DNA from: CAWVWF01 sp963933885 | GTDB taxonomy: Bacteria > Bacteroidota > Bacteroidia > Flavobacteriales_C > GCA-002722245 | Assembly (NCBI GenBank): GCA_963933885.1 | Contig: CAWVWF010000196.1 | Location: 1-5,857, forward strand | Direction of reading: 5' to 3' | DNA length: 5,857 nucleotides | Shown: one piece after another, positions 1 to 5,857 of the stretch | How the letters are laid out: every line of letters begins with the position of its first letter | Numbering within the stretch: the stretch's first letter is position 1 | Position numbers and translations under genes: made by a program | The notes under the pieces: generated by a model | What the model saw: only the letters and a program-made list of their open reading frames with translations | What the model was told of the DNA's origin: nothing | Database searches by the model: none

Positions 1-1
1 G

Positions 2-2365
2 AATAGAGGGTTCGATGTAGAGGTTTATGAACGGAACGCTCACTACTATGGGGGGAAAGCTCGAAGTATAGAATACGATGGTGACGGGAAGTATAAAAAA
101 CCTTTACCTGGAGAACATGGTTTTAGGTTTTTTCCTGGGTTTTATAAGCATGTTACAGATACAATGCAGGGTATTCCGTATCCAGTAGGTAGCAAAAAGA
201 ACAGTGTTTTTGACAATTTGGTGCCAACTTCAAGAATAATGATCGCCAGATATAATAAGCCAGCAATTATTACGACGGCTTCATTTCCAAGAAATATAAG
301 TGATATTAAACTAATTATAAAAGACATTACTCAAAATAATGAGACTGGTCTTACTAGAGAGGAGGAATTGTTTTTTGCTGAACGTGTTTGGCAGTTGATG
401 ACTAGTTGCGATGATCGTAGGGATAATGACTACGAAAGATTAAGTTGGTGGCAGTACACTCAGGCTGATAGATTTAGCGATGCTTATCGATCTCTTCTGG
501 TTGATGGGTTAACACGAACTTTGGTTGCTGCGAAAGCGGAAGAAGCAAGTACAAAAACTGGTGGAGGAGTGTTTTTACAACTTTTGTTTACCATGACGGA
601 TCCATCATTACAAACTGATAGAGTTTTGGATGGTCCTACTAACGACAGGTGGTTATTGTCGTGGGTTGATTACTTAAAAAGTAAAAACGTAAAGTTCACT
701 AAGGATGTAGAGGCCGTTGAAGTATCTATGAAAGACGATGCGGTAGATCACGTTGTTATTAAAGAAGGAGAACTAGAAAGAAAAATAGAAGCTGATTATT
801 ATATCATGGCAATGCCGGTTGAGCGAGCTGCTCCTTTGGTTAATAAGGATATGATTGAAACCGATGGCCGTTTAGCTTTTATTAAAGATTTAGCACCAAG
901 TACTGCCTGGATGAATGGGCTTCAGTATTATTTGAATGATGATGTTGTTATTAATAAAGGACATATCATTTGTAGTAATTCGGAATGGGCAATTACAGCT
1001 ATATCTCAAATCCAATTTTGGGAAAATTTTGATATTTCTAAATATGGTAATGGGGACGTTAAAGGAGTATTAAGTGTTGATATAAGTAATTGGACAACAC
1101 CCGGTAGAATAACAACTACAAAGTGTGCTAATGATTGTACAAGAGATGAAGTTCAAAAAGAAGTTTGGGCACAATTAAAAGAGAGTATTAATGTAACAAC
1201 TGAGATCTTAAAAGATGATATGGTTGTTGATTATTACTTAGACCGTGATATAGTAGAAAAAAGCACAAACGATTTATCAGAAGCAGAACTTACTAACAAG
1301 GAGCCACTTCTCGTTAATAAAGTAAATACTTGGAGCTTAAGGCCTGATGCTAATAGTTACATTGGTAATTTGTTTTTTGCATCAGATTATGTGAGAACTA
1401 ATACTGATTTAGCAACTATGGAAGGAGCTAATGAAGCCGCAAGAAGAGCTGTGAACTGTATTTTGGATGAATCCAATAGTAGTGAAGAAGATTGTGATAT
1501 TTGGAAAACAAGAGAGCCTTGGTGTTTTGGACCAATGAAATGGTATGATAAGAGTCGTTATAACAAAGGATTATCTTGGAATATAAAAGCACCAAAAATT
1601 CTGAAATTAATAACTGTGTTTTTAGTTGGTTTATATATGCTTACGGGAATCGTTAAGGCTGTTTTAATCAAGTATATTTTTGATCCTCTTTTAGGATTAC
1701 TTCCAAATGTGAAACATAAAAAAGAGAAGTTATTCATCTTGATAACAATGGCTGCTACGCTTGGAATTGCATTGTTGGATGCAAAATTAAATTCAGGATT
1801 TAAATCAGCTACAATTTTAAGTTTTACCATGTATACTGTTATTGCCATAGCGGCCTTTAGTTGGCAGAATACTTTTCTGAAAAAATTATTGATTTTTGGT
1901 TTGGTAGCAGGGTTTACAGAATTGATAGCTGATAATTGGTTAGTGAATGGAATAGATTCATTAACCTATCCAGCAACACAAGCTCATATTTGGGCTTCTC
2001 CTTTTTATATGCCTTTTGCATGGGCTGTAATCCTAATTCAAGTTGGATATTTAGGGGATGTATTATCGAAAGGTAAAAGTTTATTAGTTAAGTCTTTAAT
2101 TAGTTTTGTAATTGGAATGTGTTTTATTCCTGTCTTTGAAACATGTGCGAAATATGCAGGTTGGTGGGTTTACGATTCAAGTGCTACATTTTTAAATACG
2201 CCTTATTATATAATTCTAGGAGAGGGACTTATTTGTATGGCGCTACCAGTTATTTTCAACAAAATGGCACAAAAATCATTAGCAGGGGTTATCCTAACAG
2301 GTGTCTTACAGGGGCTTTGGATATTTGCTGCTTACTACATAGGATTTCAAATTTTCGGAAAATGA
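2..2365 (+). CDS. FAD-dependent oxidoreductase (phytoene-desaturase/amine-oxidase fold, COG3349-like) fused to a C-terminal multi-span membrane domain; 5' end cut by window
   Basis: The frame is open from the window edge, so the true start lies upstream; the ATG at 164 is internal (residue 55 of 787 visible). Counting from base 2, residues 6-22 hold the end of the dinucleotide fold: the acidic E10 that normally binds FAD ribose, then G17-G18-K19-A-R-S, the GG motif of this superfamily. The GxGxxG loop must be just outside. Residues 39-55 (HGFRFFPGFY...DTM) and 469-485 (DLATMEGANEAARRAVN), preceded by ASDYV at 460-464, are hallmarks of a family of uncharacterised desaturase-like flavoproteins; the latter closes the FAD site. 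Cysteines 375 and 379 form CxxxC, and 498 and 508 are also present; a metal site is possible but unproven. Residues about 534-783 add roughly eight hydrophobic spans with E640, D644, W645, E713, W720-W721, Y724 and E741 in or near them. Relatives I recall end near residue 527, so this looks like a fusion. The substrate is unknown; an isoprenoid or other membrane lipid is an inference. Confidence 0.85.
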   Translation, partial: NRGFDVEVYERNAHYYGGKARSIEYDGDGKYKKPLPGEHGFRFFPGFYKHVTDTMQGIPYPVGSKKNSVFDNLVPTSRIMIARYNKPAIITTASFPRNISDIKLIIKDITQNNETGLTREEELFFAERVWQLMTSCDDRRDNDYERLSWWQYTQADRFSDAYRSLLVDGLTRTLVAAKAEEASTKTGGGVFLQLLFTMTDPSLQTDRVLDGPTNDRWLLSWVDYLKSKNVKFTKDVEAVEVSMKDDAVDHVVIKEGELERKIEADYYIMAMPVERAAPLVNKDMIETDGRLAFIKDLAPSTAWMNGLQYYLNDDVVINKGHIICSNSEWAITAISQIQFWENFDISKYGNGDVKGVLSVDISNWTTPGRITTTKCANDCTRDEVQKEVWAQLKESINVTTEILKDDMVVDYYLDRDIVEKSTNDLSEAELTNKEPLLVNKVNTWSLRPDANSYIGNLFFASDYVRTNTDLATMEGANEAARRAVNCILDESNSSEEDCDIWKTREPWCFGPMKWYDKSRYNKGLSWNIKAPKILKLITVFLVGLYMLTGIVKAVLIKYIFDPLLGLLPNVKHKKEKLFILITMAATLGIALLDAKLNSGFKSATILSFTMYTVIAIAAFSWQNTFLKKLLIFGLVAGFTELIADNWLVNGIDSLTYPATQAHIWASPFYMPFAWAVILIQVGYLGDVLSKGKSLLVKSLISFVIGMCFIPVFETCAKYAGWWVYDSSATFLNTPYYIILGEGLICMALPVIFNKMAQKSLAGVILTGVLQGLWIFAAYYIGFQIFGK
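2362..2365 (+). other. ATGA stop/start overlap joining the oxidoreductase and cyclase genes
   Basis: The TGA of the flavoprotein gene (2363-2365) shares bases with the ATG of the cyclase gene (2362-2364). No clear purine-rich ribosome site precedes it; the upstream bases are TTTTCGGAAA. This arrangement usually means translation re-initiates after termination, so the two proteins are probably made from one message in linked amounts. It also fixes the cyclase start. Confidence 0.8.
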
Positions 2366-3597
2366 AAAAATTAGTTCAATACTTTATTCCATCTAGTTTA
2401 CCTAACAATGAAGAGGTTCAGAGAAAGGCTAGGTTAACTGCAGGAACGTTGCTTTTACTTCTTGTGTCTACACTTCAATATTCTTCTATATCGCTTTATA
2501 TCGGTTTTGACGAAGGTGTAATGTCTCAGTTTGGATTGTTTGTTTTAACTGTTATAACACTTGTGTTATACAAGTTAAATGTCACTCGATCCATACTTCT
2601 TGGAGTCTATTTTACAGCGTGTACCATTAGTATAGCAGGAGCTGTTTTTTACACAGGAGGATCGTCATCAATAGTTTTTATGTTCTTAGCAACAACTCCA
2701 ATTACAGCCTTAATGGTTTGGAGCGTAAGAGGAAGTAAATTTACTTTGGTAGTTGTTGTAATTGTAGAGGTTTTGATTTATTATTTGGATCAGGATGGGT
2801 TTGTATTCCCAAACAATGTTAAAGAAGAATATCGTTCTTCTTTTTTCCTTTCTTGCAATTTGGGATTTGTTCTTTTACTGTATTGGATTTCCTATATTTT
2901 TGAAAGTGCTAAGAGTAAGGCGATCAATAATTTTGAAAAGAAGAATGAAGAACTTGCTGAAGAAAAAGCTAAATCAGACAGGTTATTACTGAATATTTTA
3001 CCTGAAACTGTTGCTGATGAACTTAAAGAGACTGGGCAAGCCAAAGCTCACTTGTATAAAGATGTAAGTGTCTTGTTTTTGGATATAATTGGTTTTACAA
3101 CAATTAGTGAAAAATTAACTCCTCAGGAATTAGTAAATGAATTAAACCTTTGTTTTACAGAGTTTGATCATATTGTTAAGAAGAATGGTGTAGAAAAAAT
3201 AAAAACAGTTGGAGATGCTTACATAGCTGCTTCAGGATTACCGGTAGAGAATGAGAATAATGCAGAAGTTGCAGTAGCAACTGCTATTGAAATGATGGCA
3301 AGTATAGAGAAGTATAAACTTAAGCGCGAATCAGAGAATAAGCCTCATTTTACTTTTAGATGTGGTATTCATTCGGGAACTGTTGTAGCTGGGATTGTAG
3401 GAGTAGAGAAGTTTGCTTACGATATTTGGGGAGATGCTGTAAATACTGCTGCTCGTATGGAACAGAATAGTGAAGCTGGAAAAGTTAATATTTCTCATCA
3501 AACCTATGAATCGGTAAAGGATAAGTTTAAAATAGATTATAGAGGTGAGATCGATGCTAAAAATAAAGGTTTGATTAAAATGTACTTCGTAAGTTAG
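2362..3597 (+). CDS. Class III adenylate cyclase with six-span membrane domain
   Basis: This 411-residue integral membrane protein is predicted to convert ATP to cAMP on the cytoplasmic side. Hydrophobic spans lie near residues 25-47, 54-70, 76-97, 103-119, 124-142 and 159-180. A charged helical linker at about 181-225 (rich in E, K and A, then LLLNILPETVADELK) matches the coiled coil and transducer element that precede such catalytic domains. The catalytic domain covers about 231-411. D241 in FLDIIGFT and D285 in KTVGDAY are the two metal-binding aspartates. K281 and D354 (in YDIWGD) are the adenine-selecting pair, which argues against guanylate cyclase. N361 and R365 (NTAAR) are the transition-state residues, and K400 or K402 is the likely phosphate-binding lysine. 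All are present, so it should be active as a homodimer with two sites. The ATG at 2362 is chosen because it overlaps the previous stop and starts a normal N-terminus. The membrane part shows no sensor family I can name. The substrate call is firm; the stimulus is unknown. Confidence 0.93.
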   Translation: MKKLVQYFIPSSLPNNEEVQRKARLTAGTLLLLLVSTLQYSSISLYIGFDEGVMSQFGLFVLTVITLVLYKLNVTRSILLGVYFTACTISIAGAVFYTGGSSSIVFMFLATTPITALMVWSVRGSKFTLVVVVIVEVLIYYLDQDGFVFPNNVKEEYRSSFFLSCNLGFVLLLYWISYIFESAKSKAINNFEKKNEELAEEKAKSDRLLLNILPETVADELKETGQAKAHLYKDVSVLFLDIIGFTTISEKLTPQELVNELNLCFTEFDHIVKKNGVEKIKTVGDAYIAASGLPVENENNAEVAVATAIEMMASIEKYKLKRESENKPHFTFRCGIHSGTVVAGIVGVEKFAYDIWGDAVNTAARMEQNSEAGKVNISHQTYESVKDKFKIDYRGEIDAKNKGLIKMYFVS

Positions 3598-3780
3598 AAG
3601 TTTTAAGAAGAACGTTTTATTTTGAGATGTACTAAAATTGAAAATAGATTTCAGTTATACTTCTCAGGATTTCATGAGTTAATGTATGAGTTTTATAAAA
3701 TATTTCTACTTGCTATAAGCAAAAAGTTAGCTGTGGTTTTTCAGTCACGATAAGTGGGATTAATATACGGTTATAGAATA
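3598..3780. other. Intergenic stretch between convergent units, no gene seen
   Basis: These 183 bases separate the end of the cyclase gene from the minus-strand coding-like tail. The minus strand carries stops in the frames checked, and the plus strand has only a 23-codon frame at 3682-3753 with no support. A weak stem at 3710-3714/3718-3722 (TTGCT/AGCAA, loop ATA) lacks a following T run on the plus strand, so I cannot name a terminator for the operon. Confidence 0.5.
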
Positions 3781-3984
3781 TTACTTTCTTTTATAGAGAA
3801 CAAAAATCTTTTTTGGACCTTCGCTTCCTATAACGTAAAATAAATCATTATTATACCATCTAATTCTTTGAGACCCAATACTGAAATAACAATGATATGA
3901 TTCATTTACTTCGGTTTTTAGAATCTTGCCATTATAACTCCATTTACCTTTTATTCTTTTAAAGTAAGTTAAAACAGATGTGTA
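3781..3984 (-). pseudogene. Coding-like 3' remnant, or extension of the upstream gene beyond its TAA
   Basis: On the minus strand, 67 sense codons run from the base after the TAA of the 4407-3985 gene to a TAA at 3781-3783, in the same frame as that gene. The translation looks like real protein: it contains KGKWSYNGKILKT, then IRWYNNDLFYVIGSEGPKK, and ends IFVLYKRK, with mixed aromatic, charged and glycine residues. It has no ATG, GTG or TTG start. It could be the C-terminal end of a small secreted protein whose front was deleted, or the real C-terminus of the upstream gene cut off by a nonsense change. Its last part faintly resembles the tail of the upstream protein (IRW...FYVIGS beside IKW...FWVLKAS), hinting at a duplicated 3' end; that is speculative. 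I do not recognise a family. Confidence 0.5.
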
Positions 3985-4407
3985 TTACTTAACGATTTTA
4001 AATTTTATCCAATCTCCTCTAGGAAGGTAATTAAAAGCGCCTATTTTTTTACTTGCTTTTAAAACCCAAAACTCTTTCCATTTAATGAATGTAAATTCTG
4101 AATTATATGCGTCAACAGGATCTGGATGGTCATCCAAACAAAATATAGAATCAGTTTGCATTTTGTATTCTAAAGTAAATTTCGATTTAATTTTTGAATA
4201 ACCGTACTCTGGTTTTCTTGTGGTTGTTTTTGAATAAAATGTGACTATTGAGTATTCAGTATTAAATTCAACTTTCTTAATCAGATAAACTCTTCCATTG
4301 GTTTCATTCGATTCGAATACTTCATCATACCTAAGCTCTAATTCTTGAGAATAACCTGAGAAATTGAATAGGAGTGAAAGTGTAATGATCCAAGTGTATT
4401 TAACCAT
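3985..4407 (-). CDS. Small secreted protein of unknown function
   Basis: The product has 140 residues and begins with an export signal: a short basic start (MVK), a hydrophobic stretch (residues 4-16) and a probable signal peptidase I site before Q21 (GYS|Q), typical of Bacteroidota. There is no lipobox cysteine. The mature part (about 120 residues) alternates charged and aromatic residues (RVYLIKKVEF, YSIVTFYSK, FTFIKWKEFWVLKA), suggesting a beta-rich periplasmic or surface domain; I recognise no family. It contains one cysteine (in IFCLDD), so no internal disulfide is expected. The ATG at 4407 is chosen because it gives the signal peptide. No TAnnTTTG box was found within about 100 bases upstream, so how it is expressed is unclear. 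The frame continues after the TAA for 67 coding-like codons, so the protein may be a shortened form. Confidence 0.7.
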   Translation of the reverse strand: MVKYTWIITLSLLFNFSGYSQELELRYDEVFESNETNGRVYLIKKVEFNTEYSIVTFYSKTTTRKPEYGYSKIKSKFTLEYKMQTDSIFCLDDHPDPVDAYNSEFTFIKWKEFWVLKASKKIGAFNYLPRGDWIKFKIVK

Positions 4408-4547
4408 GATTTTTGATTTAAAACATGTGATTCTAATGTGTTGTTTGCTTTAATTTCTAAGTTAATGAATTAGCTCGGATGGGTTATTTAATTTCTTCAT
4501 TAATGTTTCTGTGCTATGAAAAAGGAATATTTATTAGTGTTACGATA

Positions 4548-4681
<134 letters not shown>

Positions 4682-4707
4682 CCTCACTAAGCAATCAGTA
4701 TAGTATC

Positions 4708-5262
4708 TTAAATCTCCCAACTCAAATACACAGATAAAAACCCCATTAAAGGCGCTAATTTATATGAACCATTCTCTCCATTAATCTTTTGTCGCCCAGC
4801 CAAAGCGAAATACGGATTAACATAAAACCCATTATCAAACGGATACCATTTGTAGTGAATTCTACCTAAGATTTCTAATTGATTGTACTCATTGTGTTCT
4901 ATTGGACTGTCTACTGTTTGATTTAGATAAACAAGGCCGGCACCTGCCCAAAATGAATTTCGTTTTTCCCCCAGTTTTCTATCTCCATATAATGCGATTC
5001 CATAATTTACTTTCTCAGTCCAATTTTTATCTTTGTTTTCAGGATTTAAGTTGATGACCAACTCTGGAATTTCAATTGAAAAAACTTCAAAGGATAAATC
5101 ATAGTTAGGATTGCTTTTAGGAATCAATCCAAGTTTTACAGAATAACCATTTAAAGCATAAGGAGAGACATCCATTGCAACTGTGTAATGGTTTTTTAAT
5201 GAATCTTGACCATAGGAAAAGAAGGTAATTAGACTTGTAATAATTGTGATTAGAGTTTTCAT
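4708..5262 (-). CDS. Exported protein, probable small outer-membrane beta-barrel
   Basis: The product has 184 residues. It starts with a clear signal peptide (MKT, hydrophobic residues 4-15, likely cleavage before Q19 in SYG|Q) and has no lipobox. The mature chain is made of short alternating segments rich in Y, F, W and G, such as SVKLGLIP, NYGIALYGDRK, SFWAGAGLVYL, LEILGRIHYKWYP, GFYVNPYFALAGR and FLSVYLSWEI. These look like the amphipathic strands and final strand of an eight- or ten-stranded outer-membrane barrel; the length suits a small barrel. No specific family or ligand is recognised. The ATG at 5262 is chosen because it gives the export signal; a possible TAGCTTTG box lies just upstream, implying a very short leader. 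An inverted-repeat element follows the stop. Confidence 0.78.
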   Translation of the reverse strand: MKTLITIITSLITFFSYGQDSLKNHYTVAMDVSPYALNGYSVKLGLIPKSNPNYDLSFEVFSIEIPELVINLNPENKDKNWTEKVNYGIALYGDRKLGEKRNSFWAGAGLVYLNQTVDSPIEHNEYNQLEILGRIHYKWYPFDNGFYVNPYFALAGRQKINGENGSYKLAPLMGFLSVYLSWEI

Positions 5263-5275
5263 AACAGCTTTTTTT

Positions 5276-5283
5276 CAAAGCTA
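5276..5283 (-). promoter_or_regulatory. Possible Bacteroidota -7 promoter box (TAGCTTTG)
   Basis: Read on the minus strand, TAGCTTTG fits the TAnnTTTG consensus of the Bacteroidota primary sigma factor exactly. It ends 13 bases before the ATG at 5262, so the leader would be only a few bases long. The nearest TTTG that could act as the -33 box (5299-5302) is 15 bases upstream, shorter than the usual spacing of about 19-21, which weakens the call. Confidence 0.3.
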
Positions 5284-5304
5284 CAAGAAGTTAAAACCCA
5301 AAAC

Positions 5305-5320
5305 CTTGATTGAAATCAAG
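5305..5320. repeat. 16-base palindrome, candidate operator
   Basis: CTTGATT and AATCAAG form a perfect 7-base inverted repeat with a 2-base spacer, starting 43 bases upstream of the start of the 5262-4708 gene and 22 bases upstream of its possible -7 box. Size and position would suit a dimeric regulator, but an AT-rich palindrome of this size can arise by chance. Confidence 0.35.
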
Positions 5321-5376
5321 AATTCAATTGTATGTTTTTTTTTTATTCGAATGATTGATGAAATCGATAGACAGCC

Positions 5377-5808
5377 TTAACGACCACATTTAATTAAATA
5401 CAATTTACCTTCTTTGAAAATGTAGTTGTATTTTATTTCGCTTTCCCTTCTTTTTAAGTATAGTTGCTGTTTGTTAATATCTAGATCCCATTTTACTTTT
5501 CTTATGCATTCTTTGATATACACACCTGATCCATAACTCACTTGGTTAGGTTGTTTTGGTCGATGAAATTCTTCAACTAAAACGAAACTAGATTTGAAAT
5601 AATCTATTGTGAAATTTGTTTTGAAACAGAATTTGTCTTTAATAATTATGCTATCTCGACTAAGGATAATTGTGTCTAATTTATTGAACTCATCATATTT
5701 TTCTGTATTATAAAACCAAGTTCCTTTAAAGTCTAATTCATAAGTGACTGTAGTATTATTTTTTTGGAATGAATAGATCTTGTTTGATAAACTAAAAAAA
5801 GGATAGGG
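5377..5808 (-). pseudogene. Coding-like frame without a start codon (5'-damaged small gene)
   Basis: On the minus strand, 143 sense codons run from just after a TAA (5809-5811) to a TAA at 5377-5379. The translation has clear protein character: YELDFKGTWFYN, KLDTIILSRDSIIIKDK, KVKWDLDINKQQLYLKRR and a final FKEGKLYLIKCGR. The GTW near the front and the alternating strands are vaguely like a small lipocalin-type beta-barrel, but this is a weak resemblance. The first residues (PYPFFSLSNKIYSFQ) could be the end of a signal peptide. No ATG, GTG or TTG lies in frame near the front, and no other minus-strand frame between here and the window edge supplies a usable start, even allowing a slip in the 7-base homopolymer at 5794-5800. 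In the same frame, open codons also run from the window edge to the TAA at 5809. Loss of the 5' end or a nonsense change is likelier than a rare start codon. Confidence 0.55.
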
Positions 5809-5857
5809 TTACCCCTTTAAATCACAGACCGTAAACTGCTTATGGTTACATATTGTT

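Noticed and set aside
164..166. ATG at 164 as the start of the flavoprotein gene
   Set aside because: The frame is open for 54 codons before it and encodes the FAD ribose acid and the GGKARS motif, so the gene starts upstream of the window.
142..327. Minus-strand 61-codon frame
   Set aside because: It is antisense to the N-terminal flavoprotein coding sequence; its hydrophobic character follows from the opposite strand.
1558..1848. Minus-strand 96-codon frame
   Set aside because: It is antisense to the membrane domain of the flavoprotein gene and shows no independent support.
2143..2361. Upstream extension of the cyclase frame to 2143
   Set aside because: It overlaps conserved-looking membrane spans of the upstream gene, its translation is not protein-like, and the ATG at 2362 overlaps the stop in a normal operon junction.
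2795..2992. Plus-strand 65-codon frame inside the cyclase gene
   Set aside because: It is an out-of-frame shadow of the sixth span and coiled-coil region.
3710..3722. TTGCT-ATA-AGCAA hairpin as operon terminator
   Set aside because: The stem is only five pairs and is followed by A rather than T on the plus strand; the T run precedes it on the minus strand.
3682..3753. 23-codon plus-strand frame (MYEFYKIFLLAISKK...)
   Set aside because: It is short, has no ribosome site or context, and is expected by chance in this base composition.
5266..5282. AGCTTT/AAAGCT hairpin just before the ATG at 5262
   Set aside because: The stem is six AT-rich pairs with a T loop, overlaps the possible promoter box, and is likely chance.

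Overview
This is an AT-rich window that fits a Bacteroidota chromosome, probably Flavobacteriia or a near relative. The evidence is the base composition, short secreted proteins whose export signals end in ...SYGQ and ...GYSQ, the lack of clear Shine-Dalgarno sequences, and a TAnnTTTG-like box before one gene. Species and replicon cannot be told from the sequence.

Left part (1-3597, plus strand): two overlapping genes form an operon whose promoter lies outside the window. The first is cut by the left edge. It encodes an FAD-dependent oxidoreductase of the phytoene-desaturase/amine-oxidase fold (COG3349-like), joined at its C-terminus to about 250 residues with some eight predicted membrane spans. 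Its stop codon overlaps the start of the second gene in an ATGA. The second gene is a class III adenylate cyclase with six predicted membrane spans, a coiled-coil linker and a complete set of catalytic residues. The overlap suggests coupled translation. A plausible but unproven reading is a membrane module linking redox or isoprenoid-lipid chemistry to cAMP.

Middle (3598-4707): the operon converges on a minus-strand set of small genes. A 140-residue putative secreted protein (4407 to 3985) is followed, in the same frame after its TAA, by 67 more open codons that look coding (3984 to 3781). These are either the tail of a lost gene or an extension cut off by a stop. Between this gene and the next is a repeat element: two inverted 32-base arms (31/32 complementary) flanking ten copies of AATC. 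Each arm also holds a small REP-like hairpin.

Right part (4708-5857, minus strand): a 184-residue exported protein, probably an outer-membrane beta-barrel, is preceded by a 16-base palindrome and a possible promoter box. Upstream of it is a 143-codon coding-like frame (5808 to 5377) with no usable start codon, best read as a 5'-damaged gene. The minus-strand genes look like accessory, fast-changing DNA beside the better conserved operon.
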